NCBI RefSeq assembly: GCF_900446695.1
Contig: NZ_UAVP01000011.1
Coordinates: forward strand, 248,001 to 312,000
Length of the DNA: 64,000 bases
Direction: 5' to 3'
Source: Capnocytophaga sputigena
GTDB taxonomy: Bacteria; Bacteroidota; Bacteroidia; Flavobacteriales; Flavobacteriaceae
This document shows positions 54,657 to 63,506 of this stretch, in pieces (within the stretch, counting starts at the first letter, position 1; each line of letters opens with the position of its first letter). The notes under the pieces were generated by a model that saw only the letters and a list, made by a program, of their open reading frames with translations, was not told where the DNA came from and searched no databases. Both the position numbers and the translations under genes were made by a program.

Positions 54657-56267
54657 ATGCAGTACCAAATAAAAACCGTCAAGGAAATCAAACATCTCAT
54701 TCCAAACGATAGCGAATATGCTGGTTATTGCCAGTTCTACTCTTATGCTCATACTTTTTATGAAAATAGGTATGTAGTAGTAGTGCAAGGTGATTGGCAT
54801 CCTAAAAGTACTGTAAATTTAGACAATATCAGCACACACTTCCCTGATTATCATTATCAAGAATTAGATGTCCCTGCTTTTATCCTCGTACAAGGCAATG
54901 TTGTAGTGAGTAATCTCTTCAATCAGCGTAATGAAGGAGCTTGTGGACTTATTGTTTTGGGCAACCTATCAGCTGAAAATATAGCAGTTAGCGGACAGGA
55001 ACTATATGTACAAGGCAATCTTTTTGTAGAAGGCTTCTTTTGGGGGGACACAGCTATCGGGAAACTCACCGTAAAAAAAGCATTAGATATTCGAGTATTT
55101 ATAGAAACTGAATATGTTTATCCCCTTGAACGTTTTGAAACTGCCGATGAGGTAACAGTAAGTTATTGGCTCAAAAAAGATGATCCTGATAGATTTAAGA
55201 AAAATCATTTATTAAAATCATTACTCCCTAAAACCTTCCTCTACACTAAAAAAGAGGTTGAGGAAGAGAAAATAGAACTATGGAATTGGTCAGCTTGGTT
55301 AAAACGCAATAAACTTTTTGAAGCCTTAGAAAAAGGAAGTCCAATTCTTTATGAAGAAGAGCAAATTGAGGAAAAGATTTTAAACAATGATGGTTTTACT
55401 TTCTTATTTAAGAGTACCGATATCAATTTAGAAAACTTACAACGTTTCATTAACCCCGAAGATTTTGCCCTACTTGAAAACAATGATGATGAAACGGGAA
55501 GATATTATGAATATTGGGAAGGAGAAATCTTCTATCGCATTACACTTTCTAAAATAAATCCTGCTATAGGAGGCGTATATTTCTATTGCAACGAACGAGT
55601 TTTCTATTTATTTACTGATGGTGAAAAGTTGCATATCTCTTGGCAACCTAATGAGGCATCACCTTTTGTATACTTAGAAGCTCATAAAAACCCTCGTGAA
55701 TATTATTTCGTACAAGAGTGCTGGCAATACTTTCAGCGTAGGTATAGTGAAGTAGTGCATTATGTAAGACTTTTTAGGAATAATGTAACAGTAGAACGTT
55801 ATAACCAGCTGCTTTCACTCTCTGAAGTACAAAAATATTACAGTGATTATACTGATGTTGATGCTGTGCTTTATATAGGGCGATATGGTTTTCAGTTCCG
55901 AAAAGCTGAAGGTAATACTCCTTCACGAATGACGATTACTAAAGAATATTGGGATGATAAGTTATGCGATTACCAGTTTGTTTTTTATCATTATGAGCCA
56001 AACAAAGAAGGTACTGCTATCAACCTATTTACACAAGATGGCAATGGTTATGAATTTAGCACTTATAAAGTAGATGCTCAACATAGCAAATTCTACAAAT
56101 TAGCAACTGCTATATTCAAACGAGCTGAAAGAGTACTCCTCACCGATGAATTCCTCACTGAAAGAGAAGCATCTGCACGTGAAATGGATGAGATAAGAAA
56201 ACCTAAATCTATATTCAAACGCTTAGCAGAGAATATAGGTGCTTTTTTCAGCAGACGACGAAAATAA
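54657..56267 (+). CDS. Large accessory protein with right-handed beta-helix-like repeats
   Basis: The 536-aa protein has a strand-rich N-terminal part where short repeats recur: LVQGNVVVSNLFN (79-91), LIVLGNLSAENIAVSG and LYVQGNLFVEGFFWGD, then LTVKKALDIRVF. They look like beta-helix/polymer-forming turns of about 20 residues. The rest (from about 180) is charged and aromatic-rich without a named domain. The C-terminus is basic and amphipathic. It probably belongs with the SUKH and 203-aa proteins; function is unknown. Confidence 0.6.
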   Translation: MQYQIKTVKEIKHLIPNDSEYAGYCQFYSYAHTFYENRYVVVVQGDWHPKSTVNLDNISTHFPDYHYQELDVPAFILVQGNVVVSNLFNQRNEGACGLIVLGNLSAENIAVSGQELYVQGNLFVEGFFWGDTAIGKLTVKKALDIRVFIETEYVYPLERFETADEVTVSYWLKKDDPDRFKKNHLLKSLLPKTFLYTKKEVEEEKIELWNWSAWLKRNKLFEALEKGSPILYEEEQIEEKILNNDGFTFLFKSTDINLENLQRFINPEDFALLENNDDETGRYYEYWEGEIFYRITLSKINPAIGGVYFYCNERVFYLFTDGEKLHISWQPNEASPFVYLEAHKNPREYYFVQECWQYFQRRYSEVVHYVRLFRNNVTVERYNQLLSLSEVQKYYSDYTDVDAVLYIGRYGFQFRKAEGNTPSRMTITKEYWDDKLCDYQFVFYHYEPNKEGTAINLFTQDGNGYEFSTYKVDAQHSKFYKLATAIFKRAERVLLTDEFLTEREASAREMDEIRKPKSIFKRLAENIGAFFSRRRK

Positions 56268-56270
56268 AAT

Positions 56271-56450
56271 ATGAGTTTCAACTTTAATCAATATATAGGT
56301 TTTCTACTTTTTGTAGTCATTTTCCTAATAGGTTTTTGGCTATTGTGCTTTTTGTGTTCGGTACTCCCTTATTGGTTGATAGGAGTAATAAAAGAGCGAT
56401 TCAAAGAACGAAAATCTACTAAAAATATAGATTCCTCCTCTCAAAACTAA
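56271..56450 (+). CDS. Small membrane protein (59 aa)
   Basis: A short frame from ATG 56271 to TAA 56448-56450, three bases after the preceding stop, encodes a 59-aa protein. It has one long hydrophobic stretch (about 8-36, with a Cys pair region LLCFLCSVLPYW) followed by a basic tail ending in KNIDSSSQN. Its close fit between genes and its single transmembrane segment support a real gene. It ends 7 bases before yihY. No family is recognised. Confidence 0.55.
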   Translation: MSFNFNQYIGFLLFVVIFLIGFWLLCFLCSVLPYWLIGVIKERFKERKSTKNIDSSSQN

Positions 56451-56457
56451 ACTACTG

Positions 56458-57369
56458 ATGACATTGAAAGAAAGAATACAAAACCTCCCTATCATCAAGC
56501 AATTCGTCGGATTTCTAAAAAAAATACGTTTAGCTAAGAATGCTTTTTCTTTATATGATTTGCTTGAGTTATATATTGTAGGGATTATGAAAGGTACTCT
56601 CACATATCGCGCGAGTGCCATTTCATACAGCTTCTTTTTAGCTATATTTCCTTTTTTATTGTTTATCTTAAACCTCATTCCATATATTCCCATTGATGAT
56701 TTTCAAGTAGATTTTTGGGGCTTTATTGATGATATGCTACCCCCTGGTACTCATGATTTCTTTTCTGATATCTTTTTTGATATTGCCGAAAAAAAACGAG
56801 GGGGATTGTTATCATCTGTATTTTTCCTATCCATTTTCTTGATGACCAATGGTATTATGGCTATCTTTGGTGGATTTGAATTTTCGTACCACCGACAAAT
56901 CACACGCACCTATGTCAAACAATATCTTTATGCTCTAATGGTTGCTATCATCTTGTCATTATTAGTGTTGTTTGCAGTAGTTACCTTCATTTACTACGAA
57001 ATATATTTATTCCCTTACCTTGATAAAATCAATTTTATTACCGATTACGAAACACTTCTGAAAATATCAAAAATTGTATTTGTCGCCTTGATCACCTACT
57101 TTGGTACAGGTGTGTTATTCTATTTTGGTACAGTAGAAGGCAAAGAAAGTAAATTCTTTTCAGCAGGCTCTCTCCTTACAGTGTTACTTTTCGGTTTAAC
57201 TACGTTTTTATTTGGTATTTATATCGAAAACTTCTCGCAATATAACCAGTTGTATGGGTCTATTGGAGCTCTGCTTATTTTCTTGTTGTATATTTGGATT
57301 AATGCCAATATTCTCTTGTTAGGATTTGAACTAAATGCTTCTCTTTTAAAACTTAAAAAACACGACTAA
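56458..57369 (+). CDS. YihY/BrkB family inner-membrane protein
   Basis: The 303-aa protein has about six transmembrane segments. The YihY signature is seen in GTLTYRASAISYSFFLAIFPFLLF (42-65), a glycine pair region NQLYGSIGALLIFLLYIWINANILLLGFELNA near the C-terminus, and the helical N-terminal region. BrkB was once called a ribonuclease, wrongly. The family role is unknown. It overlaps priA by one base (TAATG). Confidence 0.9.
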   Translation: MTLKERIQNLPIIKQFVGFLKKIRLAKNAFSLYDLLELYIVGIMKGTLTYRASAISYSFFLAIFPFLLFILNLIPYIPIDDFQVDFWGFIDDMLPPGTHDFFSDIFFDIAEKKRGGLLSSVFFLSIFLMTNGIMAIFGGFEFSYHRQITRTYVKQYLYALMVAIILSLLVLFAVVTFIYYEIYLFPYLDKINFITDYETLLKISKIVFVALITYFGTGVLFYFGTVEGKESKFFSAGSLLTVLLFGLTTFLFGIYIENFSQYNQLYGSIGALLIFLLYIWINANILLLGFELNASLLKLKKHD

Positions 57370-59819
57370 TGTACTTTGTAGAAGTCATATTACCACTTCC
57401 ACTTCCTAAATTGTACACTTATCGTATCAACGAGGATGAAGCGCATTTCTTGCAAATGGGAATGCGTGTAGCTGTTTCGTTTGGTAAATCAAAAGTATAT
57501 ACAGCTTTAGTTCATAAAGTGCATACCAATGAACCTACTTATGAAACTAAAGATATTGAATATATTTTAGACGAAACTCCCATCGTTACTCCTGAACAAA
57601 TTACTCATTGGCAGTGGATTGCCAATTATTATATGTGTACTTTAGGTGAAGTGATAAAATCGGCTTTACCATCAGCTTTTTTGTTAGAAAGTGAAACTAT
57701 TATCGAAATTGCTGAAAAAGACCTCAATCCCAATCTATTTAGCGATGATGAATTTCAGGTGTACGAAGTACTACACTACAAAACAGCCTTAAAAGGAAGT
57801 GAAGTGAGTAAAATCATTCCTAAAAAGAAGACCTTAAAGGTCATAAAGAGTTTGGTAGAAAAAGGTGCTGCTCGTATTTCAGAAAGAATTTTTGAAAAAT
57901 ATGTACCAAAGCTCGTAAAATACATACGTTTAGCGGAAGACTACCAATCTCAAGAGGGACTACAAAAAGCTTTAGAATTGCTGAAAGGTGAAAAGCAAAA
58001 AAAACTGATAATGGCTTACTTCAATTATATCAATAGAGAGGTTTTACCTTTAAAAGTTGAAAATCTATTAGAAGAAGCTAAGGTTTCAAATGCGGTACTC
58101 AAATCGGTGGTAGAAAAAGGTATTTTAGAAATATATTACCTGCAAAAAGATCGTGTAAGTTTTGCTGATAGCGATGTTTTAGCAAAAAAAATACTTAACA
58201 ATATACAAAACGAAGCTCTTTACCAAGTACAGCAACAGTTTCAAACTAAAAACACAGTACTTTTACAAGGGGTTACTGCTTCTGGTAAAACCGAAATTTA
58301 TATTGAACTCATTGATCAATACCTAAAGGCAGGTAAACAAGTACTTTACTTGCTCCCCGAAATCGCCTTGACAATCCATATCATCAATCGATTGAAAAAA
58401 CACTTTGGTGAAAATCTATCAGTATATCATTCTAAATATAATACGAACGAGCGTGTAGAGGTTTGGAACAACGTGTTGAACAATCACCCTAAAGCACAAT
58501 TAGTGGTTGGGGTACGTTCTTCAGTATATCTACCTTTCAAAAACTTAGGTTTAGTAGTAATTGATGAGGAACACGATAGTTCTTATCGCCAGTTCGACCC
58601 TGCTCCTCGCTTGCAAGCACGTGATAGTGCTATTATGCTAGCTAACCTCTTCAAAGCTAAAACTTTATTAGGTACAGCTACTCCCTCAATAGAAAGTATG
58701 TACAACGTAAAGGTAGGTAAATATGGTTTTGTCTATCTATCAAAACGTTATGCTAATTTTCTCCCCCCTATCATCGAACTTATCGACATCAAGGACAAGC
58801 AACATCGCAAACGTATGAACGGGCATTTTTCCGATATTCTTATTGAAGAAATGACCAATACTTTATCACAAGGAAAACAAGTGCTTTTGTTCCAAAACCG
58901 AAGAGGTTATGCGCCTATTGTACAGTGTATGCATTGCGGCACAGTCCCTCAATGCCCACATTGTGATGTGAGCCTCACTTTCCACCATAGTAGCAATCAG
59001 TTGAGATGTCATTATTGTGGCTATGCAATACCTATGCCCAAAACTTGCATTGCTTGTGGAAGTGTAGATTTAAAAACAAAAGGTTTTGGCACTGAACAGA
59101 TTAGTAAAGAATTAGAAATACTTTTCCCTCAAGTAGCCATTGACCGAATGGATCAAGATACTACCAATGGCAAATATGGATATGAAAAAATATTAGCCAA
59201 ATTTGAACAGCAAGAAACCCAAATATTGGTAGGTACTCAAATGATTTCTAAAGGATTAGATTTTGAAAATATTGGTTTAGTAGGGGTGATGAATGCTGAT
59301 GCTCTCATTCATTCCCCCGACTATCGAGCTTATGAACGTAGTTTTCAGTTATTATTACAAGTCTCAGGACGTGCAGGGAGAAGTGCCCTACAGGGAAAGG
59401 TAATGATACAAACCTACAATCCTCAACACCCTGTAATTCAGCAAGTATTACAAAATGATTTCAAGGGGATGTATCAAAGTCAAATAGAGGAACGCCAATC
59501 TTTCTCGTATCCTCCATTTGTACAAATGATTAAAATAACACTGAAACACACAAACTTCAATCGTACAAACGAAGGTGCTGAATGGTTTGCTAATGCTCTT
59601 AAAGAAGCTTTTGCTTCCAAAAAAGGAATAGAAATTTTAGGTCCTGAGTTTCCCTTAATTTCACGCATCAGGAACGAATATATGAAAGATGTTTTAGTGA
59701 AGGTAAAACCTTCTGAACTTTCTATACATCATACTAAAGAACAAATCAAACGTATAGAAACCAGTTTTCAGTCTATTAGTAATTTTCGTGCTATAAGAGT
59801 TAGTTATTTGATTGATTAA
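57369..59819 (+). CDS. priA: Primosomal protein N' (PriA helicase)
   Basis: The 816-aa helicase restarts stalled forks by loading DnaB. The 3'-DNA-binding domain is N-terminal. The helicase core has Walker A GVTASGKTE (about 300-308), DEEHD and a conserved zinc module with Cys pairs (CMHCGTVPQCPHC, then CHYCGY and CIACGS) near 520-570. The strand-separating motif GTATPS and the VSGRAGR motif follow. All are intact. It starts from the yihY stop codon. Confidence 0.95.
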   Translation: MYFVEVILPLPLPKLYTYRINEDEAHFLQMGMRVAVSFGKSKVYTALVHKVHTNEPTYETKDIEYILDETPIVTPEQITHWQWIANYYMCTLGEVIKSALPSAFLLESETIIEIAEKDLNPNLFSDDEFQVYEVLHYKTALKGSEVSKIIPKKKTLKVIKSLVEKGAARISERIFEKYVPKLVKYIRLAEDYQSQEGLQKALELLKGEKQKKLIMAYFNYINREVLPLKVENLLEEAKVSNAVLKSVVEKGILEIYYLQKDRVSFADSDVLAKKILNNIQNEALYQVQQQFQTKNTVLLQGVTASGKTEIYIELIDQYLKAGKQVLYLLPEIALTIHIINRLKKHFGENLSVYHSKYNTNERVEVWNNVLNNHPKAQLVVGVRSSVYLPFKNLGLVVIDEEHDSSYRQFDPAPRLQARDSAIMLANLFKAKTLLGTATPSIESMYNVKVGKYGFVYLSKRYANFLPPIIELIDIKDKQHRKRMNGHFSDILIEEMTNTLSQGKQVLLFQNRRGYAPIVQCMHCGTVPQCPHCDVSLTFHHSSNQLRCHYCGYAIPMPKTCIACGSVDLKTKGFGTEQISKELEILFPQVAIDRMDQDTTNGKYGYEKILAKFEQQETQILVGTQMISKGLDFENIGLVGVMNADALIHSPDYRAYERSFQLLLQVSGRAGRSALQGKVMIQTYNPQHPVIQQVLQNDFKGMYQSQIEERQSFSYPPFVQMIKITLKHTNFNRTNEGAEWFANALKEAFASKKGIEILGPEFPLISRIRNEYMKDVLVKVKPSELSIHHTKEQIKRIETSFQSISNFRAIRVSYLID

Positions 59820-59850
59820 TTTTTAGTTTGCTAATTTGCTAATCAACAAA

Positions 59851-59881
59851 TTGGCTAATTGACAAATTATTCTTACTTTTG
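59851..59881 (+). promoter_or_regulatory. Promoter of the ABC exporter gene
   Basis: TTG (59851-59853), a 20-base spacer and TACTTTTG (59874-59881), 24 bases before the start. The spacer GCTAATTGACAAATTATTCT is nearly the same as at purM and purE. Three further TTGCTAA-like units lie upstream (59828-59845). Confidence 0.72.
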
Positions 59882-59905
59882 CACTCTGATTGAGAATTTA
59901 AGCCA

Positions 59906-61651
59906 ATGGCACATCTGAAACATATACGTAAATATTTTTTTAAATATAAATACCACTTACTACTTGGGATACTCATTACTATAGTATCACGCGTGTTTTC
60001 TCTCTTTATGCCGCGATATGTAAAAAACTCTATCGCAGCCATTGAGGACTTTGCTAAATCTACTAACAAAGATGCCTCTCAAATGACTTCCTTACTTATA
60101 GAATACGCGCTCATTATCATTGGTACAACTATCATATCAGCGGTGCTAATGTTCTTTATGCGTCAGCTTATCATCAATGTATCTCGTTACATCGAATACG
60201 ATATGAAAAACGAGATATTTAAAAAATACGAACAGTTATCACTTAGCTTCTACAAACGCAACCGAGTAGGTGACCTGATGAACCGTATCAGCGAGGACGT
60301 ATCGAAAGTGCGTATGTACGCAGGTCCTGCTATTATGTATAGTGTGCAAACTATTACACTTTTTGCTTGCGTAATTCCGCTAATGTTTATCATCTCTCCC
60401 AAACTTACTATCTACACCCTTATCCCATTGCCTATTCTCTCTTTGCTTATCTACAAAATGAGCAAAAAGATTAATATCGAAACGATGAAGGTACAAGCCT
60501 ACCTATCCGACCTTTCTACTTTCTCACAAGAAACTTTCTCGGGTATTGGGGTGATAAAATCGTATAATAATGAGGCGGCTACCGATGCGCAATTAGCAGT
60601 ACTTGCCGAAGATGGTCGTCAGAAAAATATTAAACTCGCTAAGATACAGGCTTTCTTTATCCCTACAATGATACTGATGATAGGATTGAGTCTTATCTTT
60701 GTAATCTTTATTGGAGGAAAGCTCTATTACACCGGTGAAATACAATCTATTGGAGTAATTGTAGAGTTCAGTATTTACGTGATGATGCTCACTTGGCCTG
60801 TGGCTACCGTAGGTTGGGTAAGTTCCATTGTACAACAAGCTGAAGCCTCTCAAAAGCGCATCAATGAGTTCCTTTCCGAAGTACCTCAGATACGCAATCA
60901 GGTAGGAGAGCTTACACCTATTAAAGGAGATATTACATTTGATAAAGTATCTTTCCGTTATGAAGATACGGGAATAGAAGCTCTCAATGATGTATCTTTC
61001 CATATAGAAGCAGGACAAACTGTAGCAGTTATAGGCAAAACTGGTAGTGGTAAGACTACACTATTAGATCTCATTGCACGTATGTATGATGCAAATCAGG
61101 GTGAAATACTGATAGGAGGTAAACCTATAAGAGAATTAAATCTACATAGCTTGCGCAAGGCTATTTCGGTAGTACCTCAAGAGAACTTTTTGTTTTCGGA
61201 CACTATTCGCAACAACTTGCGTTTTGGAAATAGTAACGCTACTGAAGAACAGATAATTGACGCCTGCCAAAAAGCGGTAGTGCATAATAATATTATAGAG
61301 TTTACAAACCAATACGACTCAGTACTTGGAGAACGCGGGGTATCACTCAGTGGTGGGCAACGCCAGCGTGTAGCCATCGCAAGAGCTTTACTCAAAGAAG
61401 CTGAAATCTATTTGTTAGACGATTGTTTATCAGCCGTAGATACCGATACCGAAGAGAAGATTTTAACTAATTTGCGCGATACCTTAAAAGGCAAAACCGT
61501 AATTATAGTGAGTCATCGTGTGTCTATCACTAAATACGCCGATAAAATATTAATGCTCGACAAAGGAAAATTAGTAGAACAAGGTACCAAAGATGAACTT
61601 TTAGCTCAAAATGGCGTCTTCAAAGCATTTTACGATACCCAAACCATATAA
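59906..61651 (+). CDS. ABC exporter half-transporter (MsbA/MdlA-type)
   Basis: The 581-aa protein has six transmembrane segments (about 20-315) and one nucleotide-binding domain. Walker A is GKTGSGKT (377-384), the signature is LSGGQRQRVAIARAL, and Walker B is YLLDDCLSAVD. The residue after the Walker B Asp505 is Asp506 where the catalytic Glu normally sits, as at the weak site of heterodimeric exporters (TM287, MdlA). Only one subunit is encoded here, so a homodimer with reduced catalysis or a partner elsewhere is possible. Substrate is unknown. Confidence 0.88.
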   Translation: MAHLKHIRKYFFKYKYHLLLGILITIVSRVFSLFMPRYVKNSIAAIEDFAKSTNKDASQMTSLLIEYALIIIGTTIISAVLMFFMRQLIINVSRYIEYDMKNEIFKKYEQLSLSFYKRNRVGDLMNRISEDVSKVRMYAGPAIMYSVQTITLFACVIPLMFIISPKLTIYTLIPLPILSLLIYKMSKKINIETMKVQAYLSDLSTFSQETFSGIGVIKSYNNEAATDAQLAVLAEDGRQKNIKLAKIQAFFIPTMILMIGLSLIFVIFIGGKLYYTGEIQSIGVIVEFSIYVMMLTWPVATVGWVSSIVQQAEASQKRINEFLSEVPQIRNQVGELTPIKGDITFDKVSFRYEDTGIEALNDVSFHIEAGQTVAVIGKTGSGKTTLLDLIARMYDANQGEILIGGKPIRELNLHSLRKAISVVPQENFLFSDTIRNNLRFGNSNATEEQIIDACQKAVVHNNIIEFTNQYDSVLGERGVSLSGGQRQRVAIARALLKEAEIYLLDDCLSAVDTDTEEKILTNLRDTLKGKTVIIVSHRVSITKYADKILMLDKGKLVEQGTKDELLAQNGVFKAFYDTQTI

Positions 61652-61671
61652 GCTGTTATGCAATTTAACTT

Positions 61672-62739
61672 ATGAGAATAGAAACTGAAGATTATATTTC
61701 GTTTGAAGAACTTCTAAAACAAGTACAGCACAAATATGCTGAAAATTTACCTTTTGTGTGCTACAAACCTCCACATCACACTTCAGTAATATTGTTGGAG
61801 CAAGAAAATGATACACTTCATTTTTTTACCGTTGGTAAAGAAGAACAAGAGGGATTTGTTTTCGCTCCTTTCGATGCTAACGAACCTGCTGTTATCATCA
61901 CTCCTAACAAATTAACCATAAGTTATTTACCTATACTATCAATTGTAGAAAATACTAATATTGATATTTTAGAAGATACCAAAACCGAAAAACAAAAGCA
62001 TATAGATTTAGTAACCAAAGCTATTAATGAAATACATCAAGGAACTTTTGAGAAAGTAGTTCTTTCGCGCAAGATAACTATCAAAAAAGTGGTAAATCCT
62101 TTTAAGAGCTTTACTAATATGGTAATACGATACCCTTCAGCATTTTGCTATTTGTTTTATCACCCTAAAGTGGGAACTTGGCTCGCTGCTACTCCCGAAA
62201 CACTTTTTCAAAGTAATGGTAACAATTTTCAAACAATGGCATTAGCAGGAACACAACCCTTCAAAGAAGGTGAGGTTCATTGGCTTTCTAAAGAAAAAGA
62301 AGAACAGCAAATAGTTACCGATACCATTGTACAACAGTTACAAGGATATGCTGAAAAATTTGAAGTTTCAGCCCCCAAAACCGTACAAGCTGGAAAAGTA
62401 ATGCACTTATGCACTATAATCAAAGGAAAAATAAAAGAAAATAAAGCTTTTGAAATAATCCAACGCCTCCACCCTACCCCTGCTGTCTGTGGCTACCCTA
62501 CTGATAAAGCTCATAAATTTATTATAGAAAATGAACTTTATAATAGACAATATTACACAGGTTATTGTGGATGGGTATCTAATAATAACCAAGCGCTCTA
62601 TGTAAATCTACGCTGTATGCAAATCACTGCTAACGAAACCTCTTTATATGTAGGAGGTGGCATTACCAAAGATTCCATACCCGAAAAAGAATACGAGGAA
62701 ACACAGAACAAAGCTCAAACAATGATAACAATTCTGTAA
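61672..62739 (+). CDS. menF: Isochorismate synthase (MenF-type)
   Basis: The 355-aa chorismate-binding enzyme converts chorismate to isochorismate, the start of menaquinone synthesis. Family features are EIHQGTFEKVVLSRK (near 121), ATPETLF, LAGTQPF and the LHPTPAVCGYP motif near 265. The last are typical of isochorismate synthases. Salicylate or siderophore synthesis is less likely, because no partner genes are near and menD is present in the window. It follows the exporter by 20 bases. Confidence 0.88.
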   Translation: MRIETEDYISFEELLKQVQHKYAENLPFVCYKPPHHTSVILLEQENDTLHFFTVGKEEQEGFVFAPFDANEPAVIITPNKLTISYLPILSIVENTNIDILEDTKTEKQKHIDLVTKAINEIHQGTFEKVVLSRKITIKKVVNPFKSFTNMVIRYPSAFCYLFYHPKVGTWLAATPETLFQSNGNNFQTMALAGTQPFKEGEVHWLSKEKEEQQIVTDTIVQQLQGYAEKFEVSAPKTVQAGKVMHLCTIIKGKIKENKAFEIIQRLHPTPAVCGYPTDKAHKFIIENELYNRQYYTGYCGWVSNNNQALYVNLRCMQITANETSLYVGGGITKDSIPEKEYEETQNKAQTMITIL

Positions 62740-62774
62740 CATCACACTTTTTAATAACTAAAAACTAAATTATA

Positions 62775-63506
62775 ATGAAGAGATTAGTAATGGCAATGTC
62801 GGCACTATTGATGATAGTAGCTTGTGAGAAGGACGACAAAAACACGATGATTGTAGAAGGCAATATCGAAGGGTTAAAAATGGGAACTATCTATTTACAA
62901 CAATATGTAAATGATAAACTTACCAATATCGACTCAGTAGTAGCCAATGGTGATGGTAAATTTACTTTCAAACGACATTTAGAAAGTCCTGAAATTTTTT
63001 ACATCTACCTCGATTTGAAGAAACAAGCTGGCACTGACCTCGGTGACCGCTTGATGTTTTTTGGTGAACCTACCACTATCAACATCAATAGCGCTTATGA
63101 TATGTTTGAGGTAAGAGCCAATATCAGTGGCTCTCAATCACAAAAGGAATACAATGAATACCTACACACTATGCGACAATTTGGGATGCGTAATGCTCAA
63201 CTACTTGAACAACAAGTAAATGCTTTCAAAGCTGGCAAAACTTCCTTAGTCGATTCACTAAACGCTGCTTCCGAGAAGAATAACTTCCGTCGCCACCTTT
63301 TTGTGTTAAATTACGCCCTCTCTCACCCCAATTCTTATGTAACTCCTTATGTAGTATTAGCCGATGCTCCTAATACCCGTGTAAAATATTTAGATTCTAT
63401 CTACGGGAAACTGAACAAAGATGTCGCTAATTCTAAATACGGTAAAGAGTTCAAAACTTATATAGAAATAGCTCGAAAAGCTGAAAATGAGAGTATTAAA
63501 AATTAA
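62775..63506 (+). CDS. DUF4369 lipoprotein
   Basis: The 243-aa protein has a lipoprotein signal (Cys17 in IVAC) and a DUF4369 domain (about 27-115). The domain shows VEGNIEGLKMGTIYLQQ and IDSVVANGDGKFTFK. It is the N-terminal domain found in many TlpA-like oxidoreductases of the Bacteroidota, but here a helical tail follows and no thioredoxin domain is present. Function is unknown; envelope localisation is expected. It overlaps the convergent partial gene by 4 bases. Confidence 0.8.
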   Translation: MKRLVMAMSALLMIVACEKDDKNTMIVEGNIEGLKMGTIYLQQYVNDKLTNIDSVVANGDGKFTFKRHLESPEIFYIYLDLKKQAGTDLGDRLMFFGEPTTININSAYDMFEVRANISGSQSQKEYNEYLHTMRQFGMRNAQLLEQQVNAFKAGKTSLVDSLNAASEKNNFRRHLFVLNYALSHPNSYVTPYVVLADAPNTRVKYLDSIYGKLNKDVANSKYGKEFKTYIEIARKAENESIKN

